The translations under genes and the position numbers were made by a program. DNA of 64,000 bases from Aricia agestis (lineage: Eukaryota; Arthropoda; Insecta; Lepidoptera; Lycaenidae), in NCBI RefSeq assembly GCF_905147365.1, contig NC_056423.1:414501-478500 (forward strand), given 5' to 3'. Of this stretch, positions 31,490-43,047 are shown piece after piece. The notes beneath the pieces were generated by a model, which was not told the DNA's origin, searched no databases, and saw only the letters and a list, made by a program, of their open reading frames with translations. Numbering within the stretch: the stretch's first letter is position 1; each line of letters opens with the position of its first letter.

Positions 31490-32101
31490 CTAATCATTTT
31501 GCTCAATTAGTTAATAATATTGTAGGTAAGCTAAACTAATGCGCTATGTTATTTCTTTTGTGCAGTTATATTTTTTACATATTGCCATTATGATTCTACC
31601 AGTGAATATAAAGTTAAGTTCACTGAACTTATTTTTTTATATTAAAGTTAATTTAATCGAAGTTAGAGTAAACGTTGTCACGAGGCATGGGTGTAGCGAG
31701 GTATAACGGGTATGGGGGGCAGCTGTCCCCTCCTACAAGAGCGATACCCACGACTGCCCACGAGTTTCATACTTATACGTGGAGCGGAGAGAGTTGTGGG
31801 GTAAGATTTCAATCCCAGTTCAATCAAGATTCAAGACGCATTCAATCCCAGTTCGCTCGCTCATATTTTGTTTTTAATTTTTACCTCACCTTCAATACTA
31901 TTGTGAGATACTCATATTATTATGTTAAAAATCACGAATTCGAAGTCAAGGATTTTCTTAATATATAGAATCCTGGCTACGCCCCTGGAAAGAGGTAGAG
32001 ACTAAAGACATACATACTTACACAGTTATTACTAGTAATACCGCTTTGTAAGAAAACACTAACTTAAGAATAAAAAAGCGTAGCAAACTAACATAGAGAT
32101 C
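31490..32101. other. No gene seen
   Basis: The 97-codon ORF at 31675 has no recognisable motif; 31810-31860 repeats 'caatcccagttc' twice. Confidence 0.4.
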
Positions 32102-32105
32102 ATGT

Positions 32106-32386
32106 GAGGAGTGTCATTTCAAAAGAACTTATTTCCACCTTATCCAATTTTTCAATGAAAATTTCAAAAACTTAAAAAAAAACGTCCTATGTGACGTGGA
32201 AATAGGCGCATTTGTTTTGAATACTTACGTAAATTGAAAGTCAAATTTACAAAGGAAATAAGGTGTTTTTGTAATAAACAAATTATAGTATAGAGGTGTA
32301 AACGTATGCAGAGAATGGATTTCCATCGTTAGGTACTTAAATTTTTTCCAAAAGTGGAAATAAGCCCTTTTGAAATGACACTCCTC
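32106..32386. mobile_element. MITE, 281 bp, 32-bp inverted ends, 4-bp target duplication
   Basis: GAGGAGTGTCATTTCAAAAG at the left and its complement at the right, ATGT on both sides (32102-32105, 32387-32390). Confidence 0.85.
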
Positions 32387-32465
32387 ATGTATGCTTTTCA
32401 CCACTCCACGAAACACCAATGTAATAAATAAACAAAATGTATTGTCTATTTAACAATTAAAATGT

Positions 32466-32762
32466 ATGCTACATACAAACATAATACACATTGGCCACAA
32501 GGCCAATTCTTCTCGACCTGGCAAGGACGAGAGCAGGGGGTGCGATGAGGAGGACTTCATACTGATGGAGAGGAGGAACAAGAAGCCCGCCGCCCGCAAC
32601 CATCTCGGCACCGCGCCCTATGTACCTGAGCTGCGTCTGCGGAGCGAGGTCCCCGCGACGCCCCTGTACATATCCCGCCTGCACTGGTCCATGGAGGTCG
32701 AGGACGTCGTGGACTACATCAACAAGACGGATTTTTTTGAGTTCCCAGCATTGTTCTCATAG
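32466..32762 (+). pseudogene. LINE ORF1 fragment (CR1-like, Lepidoptera)
   Basis: The frame contains 'KKPAARNHLGTAP' and 'VPATPLYISRLHWSMEVEDV', which resembles the region after the zinc-finger part of ORF1 proteins in lepidopteran CR1-like LINEs (TPLYxSRLHxxxxVEDVVxY). The homology stops after VVDYINKTD and a tail follows ending 'tgggcctatgaagcctgata' and (aaat)n to 32890. Rearranged, non-functional. Confidence 0.6.
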
Positions 32763-32839
32763 AAAAAGTTGTTCATTTTGACGGGCTCATTTGATGGTTT
32801 CAAGGACAACGGTGTTTACACTAACACACTGTATACTTA

Positions 32840-32892
32840 TTGTAATATGGGCCTATGAAGCCTGATATAAATAAATAAATAAAAAAAATACA
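32840..32892 (+). repeat. LINE 3' tail with (AAAT)n end
   Basis: 'atgggcctatgaagcctgat' then 'ataaataaataaataaaaaa' is a common lepidopteran LINE terminus. Confidence 0.6.
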
Positions 32893-34391
32893 TACACACA
32901 TGTAAAAATTTTGAATTTTTACATGGTCTAGGTACAGGTGGTTAAAACAGTTAAAAGTTTGATAAATTAATATGATAATTGAAGTGGTGATATAAAAATT
33001 GTAAACTCAAGGTTTACATTTTATATCACAACTTAAATTTTACTCCAAATCCGCCTTACAAGCTCCTAATTTATCCAATAGCTCAAGGTGGACAATGAAA
33101 TTCCAAAAATGTATTAATTATACGACATATTTACATAAAGTTTTCGACAACGGCCACATGTAGTATACGATTTAAATTAATTTTATGGTGGCGAGGCGCT
33201 GCCAAGATCAGTTTTGCTTTGACAGTGCGGCCGCTCGCAGTATAATATGAACTGAAACCTTACAGTGATGTGATTAATTGTGATAACCGTGGACTAATAC
33301 TGAATCAATAGGACTATAACAGTAATTATAATAGTAAATGAAATAATAATTGAGTTAATATTCAATAATTTCGAATAATTTTAATCTAAAATTGAGAAAA
33401 AACGGAGAGGAGAACATCCATCTTAATTTTTTACAATTCAACAAATGGTTTAGGACAAAAAGTATTTGAAAAAAATAATCAGCATTTAAGAATTTTCAAC
33501 AAAAAAGTAGAGTTTCCAATATTGAATTTTCAAAATTGCTAATTCAAACATCCTTTTGGTTTGTTGAACGATTTGATTTTTTTACTTTTTTGCGCAAAAC
33601 AAGAGCAGTGGACTATTTATTACACTCAAGAAGACAAAGTTATAAAAATATTAATGTTTAAAGTGAAGACAATACCAATTCACATTAAAAATGTTACAAA
33701 AGTGCCTAAGTTAGTCACAGTTGACAGTGCTTCAAAGTAACGAACGAAAAACTTTGACTAGGTTATTTTTACTGCTATAGAAGATAAAATAACTACCTAC
33801 CGTAAGTTTTATGTTGTTTGTAATAAACAATTCGTGATTGCACAATGTTTTCTGCTTACTAAAACTTGTTATAACATCAACGCCTAGACAATTACATGAA
33901 CGTTAAAAAAGTCCATTAATCTTGTGCAATACATAGGAATTAAAAAAATACCTTATTTTAAAAAATTAGCTGTCACTTTGAAAGAGCAAGGAATTTGGAT
34001 AGAGACTTAATATTATGTTCTCTACAATTGCTTTCTACCTGTATCAAAGGACCTCTGTTTCTATATTTTCATTTTCTTGTAATAAAACTAGTTAAAGAAT
34101 GTTGCTTTGCATTACAACTATGGAAAGGGTGGAAAATAATATTTTTAATACTGTTATAATAATTGTTGATATTTCTATCACAAGGTCAAAGTTTAAGGAA
34201 AGCATCACTTGTTTTGTTTATAGTCTATCATGTGTCCATCTTTAAGATCTTTAACAATATTATCCTTAAAGCTCTTAACTTTTTGTATTACTTAATATCT
34301 GTCAGTGTCAGATTGTTTCTGTAGTTTTTGCCGGGAGTTCTATTCAACAGAGTTCTTGATTGGTTAATATTTTGACGTAAGCAAATAAAAA
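32893..34391. other. No gene seen (1.5 kb)
   Basis: Mostly AT-rich, no long ORF, no clear terminal repeats. 32950-33030 holds an imperfect palindrome around 'atataaaaattgtaaactca' / 'ggtttacattttatat'. 33175-33250 is GC-richer. Confidence 0.4.
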
Positions 34392-34587
34392 ACCCATACT
34401 ATAATATTATAAAATATGCTTTTAGTCTGCCTGTTACCTCTTCACGCCCAAACCACCGAACCGATTTTGCAATTTGAATGATACTTTGAGTCCCGGAAAA
34501 GGACATTGGATACTTTTATCCCGAAAATATGTACGGTTCCCGCGTGATAAACAAATTTGTCGCAACAGAGTTACGGGCGTCATCTAG
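34392..34587 (+). mobile_element. Non-autonomous Helitron (family 1), short form, diverged
   Basis: 'cccatactataatattataa' to 'acgggcgtcatCTAG' with the usual 'ttacctcttcacgcccaaac' block. Confidence 0.75.
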
Positions 34588-35342
34588 CGAATAGATAAAT
34601 ATTAAATTTCAATCAAAAATCGGGCATTGGTCTAGTTTTTTCAACCACTTAAATAATTGAAATGACGTATATAAATACTATAATTATGTAGAGACTATAC
34701 CTACACACCTACACTGTGTTTTCATATCTAGTATTATATCTAGGATGAAGGAATCTAAACTTAATATTACAAATGCGAACGTATGTTACGTTATTTAGTC
34801 TTCAAACTTTCTTTTGATAAAATTTTAAATAACACTTTTCCAAAAATACGTGGTTGCGCGCGACAAACGCGCGACTTATTATGAAAAATAATTGCCGGCA
34901 AGCACTTCCTACCTTCTATTTTGAAAGAAATCATAAAAAAACTATCATTTTTTTAGTGAAGGAAATATATTTTATCAAATTATCGAAAGAGTAGGCGTAT
35001 CACTATTACTTACTATAGTTATGATAATATTATTATATTTATAACCCGGTTATTCACCACGTGGGAAGCCTAATTAGTGATGATTAGTTTTACATTAATC
35101 TTATTGAGGTTAAATAATTAAAATTATATAAATAACCGGTCAAGTTCGAGTCGGCACGCCAGACTCACCGATAAGCGAAAAGTAGAGTTTTTGGTAAGTA
35201 GAGGTCCATTTTCTACGAAACCGCTTTTGAAATAGGTAAACAATTTAGAAAGGTGATAGCAGAGTAGATTTTCAGGTTTTTAAGCTGGCGCCAAAATGTC
35301 CGAAACACGTGTAAAGAATATTTAAAGAGAAATATAAAGTCA

Positions 35343-35699
35343 GGGAGCCTTAAAACAATTTTTTTTTATTACTATCAAGCTAATTTTTTATGAGTAGCTT
35401 CATTCTGATATGACAAACAACATTATAACTGCGAAAAATCTTGAAAGCGGTAGCTAACAGAGATAGAAAGGATTTTTTCTATTTGTAGGACAATGTTACT
35501 CATAAATTGTATATAAATGGGGGTTCCGTTTAAGGGTTCAGTAATCAACAAAACTTGGTTGACTACGGATAAAATCCTTTCTATCTCTGTTAGCTACCTG
35601 CACTTTCAAGATTTTTCGCAGATAAAAATGTTTGTCTTATCAAAATGAATATACTCACAAAAATTTTCTTGGTAGGAATTAAAAAATAACTTAAGGGGG
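35343..35699. mobile_element. MITE with roughly 120-bp inverted arms
   Basis: 'gcgaaaaatcttgaaagcgg' and 'tagctaacagagatagaaag' at 35429-35473 pair with 'ctttctatctctgttagcta' and 'ctttcaagatttttcgc' at 35577-35622; weaker pairing extends outwards on both sides. Outer limits approximate. Confidence 0.75.
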
Positions 35700-35916
35700 T
35701 GTATTATGAAAATTCGCTGTGAAAGTAGCAGCGCTGAAAGAATAACTTATCGTTTTAAATATTTTTATGGCAAAATTCACGACGCTTGGCCATATAAAAT
35801 TCCAAAAAATATTGCTCTTTCAGCGCTGCTACTTTCAAAGTGAACTCTATACAAGGGTCACATGATTACACATCCTAAAGTATTATATCACTTAATTTTA
35901 TTACAGCCTGTATATT
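35700..35916. mobile_element. Palindromic mariner-like MITE (family P), diverged
   Basis: 'gctgtgaaagtagcagcgct' left, 'agcgctgctactttcaaagt' right, ending 'ttacagcctgta'. The left terminal bases are lost. Confidence 0.7.
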
Positions 35917-35939
35917 TATTAAAAAATATAAATTTTTAA

Positions 35940-36491
35940 CTAGATATTCCGCGCGGCTTCGCCCGCGTAATTTAGGAATGTCACAGAAACCGTACATTTT
36001 TCCGCAAAAAAAGAAACCTATGTCCTTCCACGTGGTCTATTCTTTATGTATGCCAAATAACATAAAAATTGCTCCAGTAGTTTCTTAAGATAATAAGCAA
36101 TTTTAAATAATTTCCCCCGTTTTTTCCACACTTTCCTCTATTTCTTCGCTCCTATTAGTCTTAGCGTGATAAAATATAGTCTATAACCTATATCTAACAA
36201 GTCTATACAATATAGCCTATATATCTAACAAGATAGCCCATTTATCGAGGAAGGATATAGGCTATATTTTATCACGATAAGACTAATAAGAGCGAAGAAA
36301 TAGAGGAAAATGTGGAAAAAACGGGGGAAATTTATTTGAAAAGGCTTATCTCACGAACTACTGGAGCAATTTTTCTATTATTTGGCACAGGTAAGAAGTA
36401 GACCACAAAAAATATCATAAGCTATTTTTTGTGGACTAATTTGTCTGTGAAACATCTAATTTACGCGGGCGAAGCCGTGCGTAACGTCTAG
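35940..36491. mobile_element. Two Lep1-like Helitron 3' parts, head to head
   Basis: The left copy is inverted and starts with CTAG at 35940-35943; the right copy ends with CTAG at 36488-36491. Shared blocks: 'gaagaaatagaggaaaatgt', 'ggaaaaaacgggggaaat'. The centre (36180-36235) repeats 'tatctaacaag'. Both 5' ends are missing. Confidence 0.8.
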
Positions 36492-36674
36492 TATACATAA
36501 TAATGTTGATCTCTTGCGGCAGACTGAATAAGGATAAATTTGAAAAAATCGGCTACTAAGATCTCATATTACCACAGTACATGTAGAGATCTAAGGTTAT
36601 TATTATAATTTAGATAAATTCTTAAAAATGTTAAGATAACACGTGACAACTTGATACATCCTTATTCCTTACTA

Positions 36675-36790
36675 ATCCTTACTAATATTATAAATTATAA
36701 TGCGAAAGTGTGTCTGTCTGTCTGTTACCTCTTCACGCCCAAACCGCTGAACCAATTTTGCTAAAATTTTGTATAGACACTTTGACTCTA
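36675..36790 (+). mobile_element. Helitron (family 1) 5' fragment
   Basis: 'ttactaatattataaattat' plus 'gtgtgtctgtctgtctgtta' and 'cgcccaaaccgctgaacc'; ends near 'tttgactctatgac'. 36785-36840 is a small palindrome 'acattataggtatac...gtatacctataatgt'. Confidence 0.65.
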
Positions 36791-37073
36791 TGACATTATA
36801 CATTTGACATTATAGGTATACTATGTATACCTATAATGTCTGATATGTTTTAATAATTGAAATCTACATGTTGCCCGAATTTTTTTTGTACTTATAGAAA
36901 ATATAACCTTTGTGGAGCTGGGACCTGATTTTCACACTCCGAAAGTCGCTTTGATAGCTGACTCTCTCACTCACGCACACAATATTCATGTGCAAGTGAG
37001 ACAGACTCTCATCGAAACGACATTTTTATTATAAGAATCAGGACTCTACATTTTTCATAAAAAAATTAAAAAC

Positions 37074-37238
37074 CAATTGTATAGATAAATTTCGACAAGA
37101 ATGTAATTCTGAATACATAAATTTATACAAGACATTTTTATCATACAATAATAAATAGTCTATATTGCATGATAAAAATGTCTACTATCCTTATTCATTA
37201 TCTTATCTTATCTTTCTTATATCTTTAAATGAGCAATT

Positions 37239-37328
<90 letters not shown>

Positions 37329-37500
37329 AATACAGAATGTAACAAAAATAAGTGATAATACTTAAGATAAGATAATGAATAAGGATACTAGACATTTTTA
37401 TCATGCAATATAGACTATTTATTATTGTATGATAAAAATGTCTTGTATAAATTTATGTATCCAGAATTACATTCTTGTCGAAATTTATCTATACAATTTG
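37074..37500. repeat. Large inverted repeat (about 135-bp arms) around a (TA)n core
   Basis: 37085-37215 and 37363-37495 are complementary ('gacaagaatgtaattctg', 'gataaaaatgtc', 'ccttattcattatcttatct'). Inside are a Helitron family 2 start (37216-37235), about 45 TA dinucleotides (37236-37325) and a scrap of MITE P ('aatgtaacaaaaataagtga'). Confidence 0.85.
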
Positions 37501-37642
37501 AATACTAGATGTTGCAAGCAATTTCGTTGCGCTTATTTTGGTTCTCGTTTCATTCGCTTGTCACGCGGGAACCGTACACTTGTCTGATATAACAATTATC
37601 CTATGTTTTTTCCCGGAACTCAAGGTACCTCGATATCAAATC

Positions 37643-38113
37643 GCATTAAGAGGAGTCCACACCGCCGTTTTTCCATACAAACGCTGTCCCCTGTTTCCTC
37701 CCTGGATAATGCTAGTAGACTTATAATTTTTTTCCTGAATATCTACGGCCACTAATACAATGTCCCTATGTTTTCTTTTTTTTCATAATTTAATTATTAA
37801 ATAAGATATGAACGTTCAAAAACCCAAAAAAATGGTCAGATTTTTTAGCTTTCTTCAAACATCCAGAAAACAGATTTGGCTAGATTATACAAAAAAAATA
37901 AAACATAGGAACACAGCTCAAGCCTTTCATTAATCTTTAATGAAAAAAGTACTTAAATCGGTTAAGTTTTGGAGAAGGAATCAGGGGACAACGAATCGTT
38001 GATTTTCTGCAGTTGTCTCTATCGCGTTCTGCGGTATAGGCTTGATAAGATGAGGTAAGGGAGACATCTATAGATATCACACGTACTTTTTTTTTATTTC
38101 TCTAGCCCCTGGT
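37643..38113. mobile_element. TTAA-type element U, copy 1
   Basis: Starts TTAA-GAGGAGTCCACACCGCC; collinear with 47118-47600 for about 460 bases ('cctccctggataatgctagt', 'ggaatcaggggacaacgaat'). The right terminal repeat is lost. No ORF. Confidence 0.75.
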
Positions 38114-38164
38114 AATAGGCAGACAAAATCTCATAATATTAGTAATTAGTAAGTAGCTGTACTC

Positions 38165-38917
38165 ATGAACCATTTCGGCTCAATCGTCATGGCGAATCAG
38201 TTAACAGGCGCCAACGATGTCATCCTCATTGGAGATATTAACCAACTCCCGTTTATAGAGCGTGAAAACCTCTTTAAACTTAATTACACTCGTCCAAACC
38301 TGGTAACCAGCATCACCCAGGAGTTGTCTTGCACACACAGGAGCCCTATGGATGTGGCATACGCCTTAAGCATGGTCTATAATAACATCTATTCATCGAA
38401 GGAAATTGTGCGGTCCCTAAAGCTAATGAAGTATACAGGAGCGAGAATACCTAAAACCAATCTTAATACCCTGTATCTTGTCCACACACAAGAGGAGAAA
38501 GCAGCCCTCACTAATACAGGCTATGGATCGGGAACGGACTCTCGCGTCCTCACAATCCATGAAGCTCAGGGATTAACGAGTCCCTCGGTGATCATCATAC
38601 AGACCAACTCCCGAAAGCTGGCAATCCATGACAGCGTTCCTCATGCAGTTGTAGCCATATCCCGGCACACTAACACCTGTGTCTATTACACTGACACTGA
38701 TGGAGACGCTGTGGCAAGCTTCATAAAAAGAGCCACGGAGGTGTCAACCGAACACATAAGAGATTATAACATAAAAATGGCTATAAAAGACAGGAACGAT
38801 AAAGTCCTAAGCCACATGGCGGGTAGATTCGACACAGAACGATATCTCTTTAACACCCTAGAAACTCCACCCAGCTTGAGTGACCCCTCTCCACCAAGCC
38901 AATGTCACAACATCTAA
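38165..38917 (+). pseudogene. C-terminal half of an SF1 (plus-RNA-virus type) helicase domain, from a LINE ORF2
   Basis: Superfamily 1 helicase motifs in order: III LIGDINQLPF (21-30), IV around LSCTHRSPMDVAY (54-66), V LTIHEAQGLT (129-138), VI HAVVAISRHT (160-169). These are the marks of alphavirus-like viral helicases, an NTP-driven RNA-unwinding module. Motif I (Walker A) and most of motif II are missing because the 5' truncation falls just at the L-M-N-H-F-G stretch that should follow D-E-A. I recall published reports of such helicases fused to the ORF2 of lepidopteran TRAS-type (R1-clade) LINEs; the adjoining 3' UTR and poly(A) fit that. The first ATG is internal. It could also be read as an endogenous virus fragment, but the poly(A) and target duplication favour a LINE. 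Confidence 0.8.
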
Positions 38918-39114
38918 AGGCAAAGGGTGGAGCAGCATAAAATCTAAGGAAATCGGAAAATGTCGGACCTACTGGCCGCCACACCGACTGGGACCTCACC
39001 GTTCAAAACATATTATTATTATGTAATTTATAAAACAATAAATATATATTTATTTATTATATGTATAATATATTATAGTCTATTCTACTAAGTATATATA
39101 TAAATATATATTAC

Positions 39115-39149
<35 letters not shown>

Positions 39150-39151
<2 letters not shown>

Positions 39152-39286
39152 GTCCATGGCGTGATGGACCACAATTAATTAAAATTCATAATATTATTTC
39201 AATTATCCTTGGTGCGAAAAATCTAAATAATAAAATAACAAAAAAAGGATATGGACGAACAGTCCATAGACGGCCACAATTTTATA
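39150..39286 (+). other. Transduced non-LINE segment between two poly(A) tails
   Basis: About 137 bases with two related blocks, 'tccatggcgtgatggacca' and 'tccatagacggcca', each followed by 'caatt'. Probably genomic flank of the donor locus. Its origin is outside this window. Confidence 0.65.
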
Positions 39287-39312
39287 ATAAAAAAAAAAAA
39301 AAAGTAGCTGTA

Positions 39313-40145
39313 GAGTGTGGATTAGTTTTATACTCTTAAATTTTAGTAATATGCCATTGTTATCTAGTCTTTTCTCAGAATTTTATCACCCAATTCACAC
39401 AGTAAATGAGGTTTTAATATTCATAAATAATACGATAATTTCAAAATTTGATGCAGGTTTTGTGTCCCACAGATATAAAGTTTTTTTAATGAAATTAGTG
39501 AAACAAAAACATCAAATATTTGTCGTGGTCGAATTTCTGCTACATTTTTTAGAATTATCCTCATAACATCGAAAATAATCTGACCTTTACCTTGTTTAAC
39601 ATTTAGTCAACTATTCCACCAAGTAAATAATTATTATTATTATAGGTCTACCAGAATCTGATGGCGAAAAATGAGAAAATGACTCTAGCGATACCGGGGT
39701 AATTGGAATAAAACATTTTGATCCTTTTTTTTCCTTATATAAGCGGTTTATTCTGTGTGTGAAACATGCAAATATAAAAATGTATCCAATGATCAAGGAT
39801 ATTTTTTTAAAGTCTGCCATCAACATTTGCCATCAGATTTTGATAGACCTAAATAATGTAATCTGTCACAAAATCAAAATAACGTACCAAATGTTACTGA
39901 AGTTAAACATAACATCTGTAACTCTACCTCTAAAATTGTTTTAGAAAAACGAACTTAAAACGATACACGATGATTTTTGATCAGGTCTTCTTCAGGATTA
40001 GGATTTTTGTCTACCATAATATCTAATACCTAAGTATCCCAAGAAAGTGCTAAGCGCCGGTGAAAACGTTGTCACAAAAAATATAATACCACCAAAGTTA
40101 AGCTAAAGCTATCCAAATTTTTTAAATAAACTTTTATTATAATTA
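39313..40145. other. No gene seen
   Basis: AT-rich; ORFs of 60-83 codons overlap on both strands without motifs. Confidence 0.4.
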
Positions 40146-40213
40146 TAGCACAAGATGACGCCTGTTGTGCTAAAATTAACGAATTTTAGCACAACAGGCG
40201 TTATCTTGTGCTA
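40146..40213. repeat. 68-bp near-perfect hairpin with nested palindromes
   Basis: 32-base arms with one mismatch and a 4-base loop. Each arm is itself TAGCACAA...TTGTGCTA, so the octamer occurs four times. Confidence 0.9.
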
Positions 40214-40261
40214 ATCACGCGGTAATCGTGTATTTTACAGGGATAACAAGTATTGTATTTC

Positions 40262-40372
40262 CTTCCCGGGACTCGCACTATCTCCATAGTCCATACAAAG
40301 TTTCAGCGGTTTCGGCGTGAAGAGGTAACAGACAGACAGACACACTTTCGCATTTATAATATGAGTACAGAT
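40262..40372 (-). mobile_element. Helitron (family 1) 5' part, minus
   Basis: Reverse of 'tataaatgcgaaagtgtgtc', 'ttacctcttcacgcc' and 'gagtcccgggaag'. Confidence 0.7.
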
Positions 40373-40966
40373 TGTAAAGATGTGCACATAGCTCACATTA
40401 ATAATGCAGTCAGCAATAGGTTATTTTGAAGGTAAACCACATTATTATAATTCATGTTACCATCGCTACATGATGGCATATTATTACTTAGTATTTATTA
40501 GTAGGTATGTTATTATAACAATATTCAAAAAAAATATTTTATACGCACAAGTTTATGATTGGTCCGAAAAAATTGCCATAATTTTGGTATGACATTACCC
40601 GTAACCTTTACATGTATAAAGATTTTTTTCCGTCCCTTTTCCTTAAAAAAATCTTTTCTACTCCGAAAATGTATGATAGATACTTAGACCCTTATCGGTC
40701 CAGATACTTATGCCGGTTTTCCCTAGGCTAGTACTTTTTCCGAAGAAGCCTTTCGCGAAACTACCTTTCTCGCCTTCTATCTTATTTTAACAGAGCACAC
40801 CTTTTTCTCACAAATTCCAACGGAAACCAAAAACATTTTATTTGCTCTACCTACTTTATCTTTTGAATTAATTTCATTCCAATTTGAATACTAAATGGTA
40901 AAAATGACATAAATGGATCGATTTATTATGTGTGATATCATACAGGACGGACATGTAAATATATTA

Positions 40967-41597
40967 TCTATACTAATATTATAAATGCGAAAGTATCTCA
41001 GTCTGTCTGTCTGTCTGTCTGTCTCGCTTTCACGCCAAAACTACCGAACCGATTGTAATGAAATTTTGTATACAGATAGTCTAAAGCCTGAGAAAGGACA
41101 TAGGCTACTTTTTTACTGGAAAAAAGGGTTGTAAGGGGGTGAAAATACAAAAATTTGTTCAAATTAAGTTAGTTCCAAAAATTCATACTAGATGACGCCG
41201 TGCGTCTCTTATATCGCGCTAACGCTTGCCCAACATCTTTCTATAAGAGGTGGTATCATCATTCATAATTCGATTTTTTTCGATTGTTATTTCTTTTTTA
41301 CATTTTAAACCTAAGTCAGTACTTTATATTATATGTAACAGTGACGTAACCTTAAACATATCAATGATAAATAGTTTATGGGTAAAGTTGTGTAATTGGG
41401 GGGCTAAATAAGCTTTAAAATTTGGCATAATATATAAAGTTTAATTTTAAAAAATGAAATATTATGTGCACACTGCACAGCTGTTTTGATTTAAGGGGTA
41501 CCAGGGTTTTTTTTATAAAAGCTTTTGACACCAATTTTGTTGACATCGCGCGCTATAAAGTGAAGTCCACGCAGACGAAGTCGCGGGCAACAGCTAG
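40967..41597 (+). mobile_element. Non-autonomous Helitron (family 1), long form, complete
   Basis: TCTATACTAATATTATAAATG to 'gacgaagtcgcgggcaacag' + CTAG, with A before and T after. Confidence 0.88.
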
Positions 41598-42523
41598 TAA
41601 TATATATTATATTATATATTTATTTCATTTAATGAAATAAAAGTTATCTTCTAATATGTCATTTAATGAAAACAGAATCTTTCGTACCGATTCATTCATA
41701 TCTAAAATGTATTCAAATTAGATTTATAATCAAGTATAAAAATTTTATACATAAAAAATTATTAACATTCGGAATATTATCTTGAGATTATTAACGAGAT
41801 ATCTTGCCGACTTTATGAAACTAACCAATAAAAGCTTGGAAAGATTTATTCATATCTCTGTATTGACTAAGTATTATTTAACCATACCCATGTTATAAGG
41901 TATTTATATCGTTCAGCCGGAGTTACCAGGCTGACATACATATTTTCGCATTTTTATTTGATATTAGTAACGATATTGTTGTAGAAACATAAAAAAGGAT
42001 CTCCAACTCTTTAAAGATCATCTATATATAAATTACTTAACTGTAAAATAAAACAAATAGAATAAAATAAAATAAGATTGATTTTGATAAATTCTAACCC
42101 CAAGGAGTTCAAATAGGGAATGAAAGTTTGTATATAATAATACTTCTTAAAACGCGAGCGAAGCCGCGGGCAAAAGCTCGTTAAATATAAATTAAATTAA
42201 ATGAAGTTTTTGACATATTAAGCCACACACATTATCTCTCAATCTCTACATTTATTTACAGTTATGAAATTAATAATCGTCTCTGAGTGCGGCAATGAGT
42301 ATAATAAATTGATATTTTTATAATATTTTGTTTATAGAACTCAGTTTCTATACCTTTTATCCCCTTGACGGCATCTGTCAATATATATTTTATTGCTATC
42401 TGTCGAAACCAATATTGGTCTCACCCGCAGACGGGGGGTATTTTTTTTTTAGAATTTGGTTCTAGTTAGATTTCCCAGATTCTAATTGGAATGATGTTAA
42501 TTTAAATTAACAATCATAAAGTA
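41598..42523. other. No gene seen; one repeat tail
   Basis: 42082-42181 matches the end of the repeat nested at 18000-18247 ('aaccccaaggagttcaaata', 'gcgagcgaagccgcgggcaa'). The rest is AT-rich. Confidence 0.45.
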
Positions 42524-43047
42524 TTTTGAACATTTTCTGGGATTTTATTGTATAGGCGTATACATTGGCCTTTAAAGGATTTGCTTATTTTGGCTAGTCT
42601 GAACATTGGTATTGCTAACTTGTTCTTATTTCTAGTGTTTACATTATGATTATCACTTTTCTTTTTGAAAATATTTATGTTCTTTCTAACATATAAGAGA
42701 TTTTCCAAAATGTATTGAGATGTGACGGTCAGAATTCTTATTTCTTTAAATTTTTCTCTTAGAGTTTCAAAAGATGACATCTTATAAATAGAACGAATAG
42801 CTCGCTTCTGCAGCACAAATATTGTATTAATGTCCGCCGCGTTTCCCCACAAGAGGATGCCGTAAGACATTATGCTATGAAAGTAGCTAAAGTAAACTAA
42901 TCGCGCGGTCTCTACATCAGTGATTTCACGAATTTTTTTAACAGCATATGCTGCAGAACTAAGCTTATCTGCCAGTTTCGCAATATGTGGACCCCATTGT
43001 AACTTACAATCCAGCGTTATGCCTAGGAAAACAAAACTTTTAATACG
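42524..43047 (-). pseudogene. LINE ORF2 C-terminal fragment, left arm
   Basis: The same protein as the right arm, cut off after '...NKIPENVQN', where the arm ends. Interrupted upstream by repeat A at 43048. Confidence 0.85.

Larger units (their letters stand above)
38162..39301 (+). mobile_element. 5'-truncated LINE with helicase ORF and 3'-transduced segment
   Basis: Direct repeats AAGTAGCTGTA at 38151-38161 and 39302-39312 delimit one insertion. It contains a 250-codon ORF end, a 3' UTR, a 30-base poly(A) (about 39120-39149), 140 bases of other DNA, and a second poly(A) (about 39287-39301). Two A-tails inside one target duplication is the sign of read-through transcription and 3' transduction. 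Confidence 0.8.

Noticed and set aside
32466..32684. Overlapping antisense ORF to the LINE ORF1 fragment
   Set aside because: Shadow of the plus-strand frame that carries the recognisable TPLYISRLH block.
38165..38917. Endogenous RNA virus integration as sole explanation
   Set aside because: The 3' UTR, poly(A) tails and target duplication indicate a LINE; the viral origin of the helicase is older.
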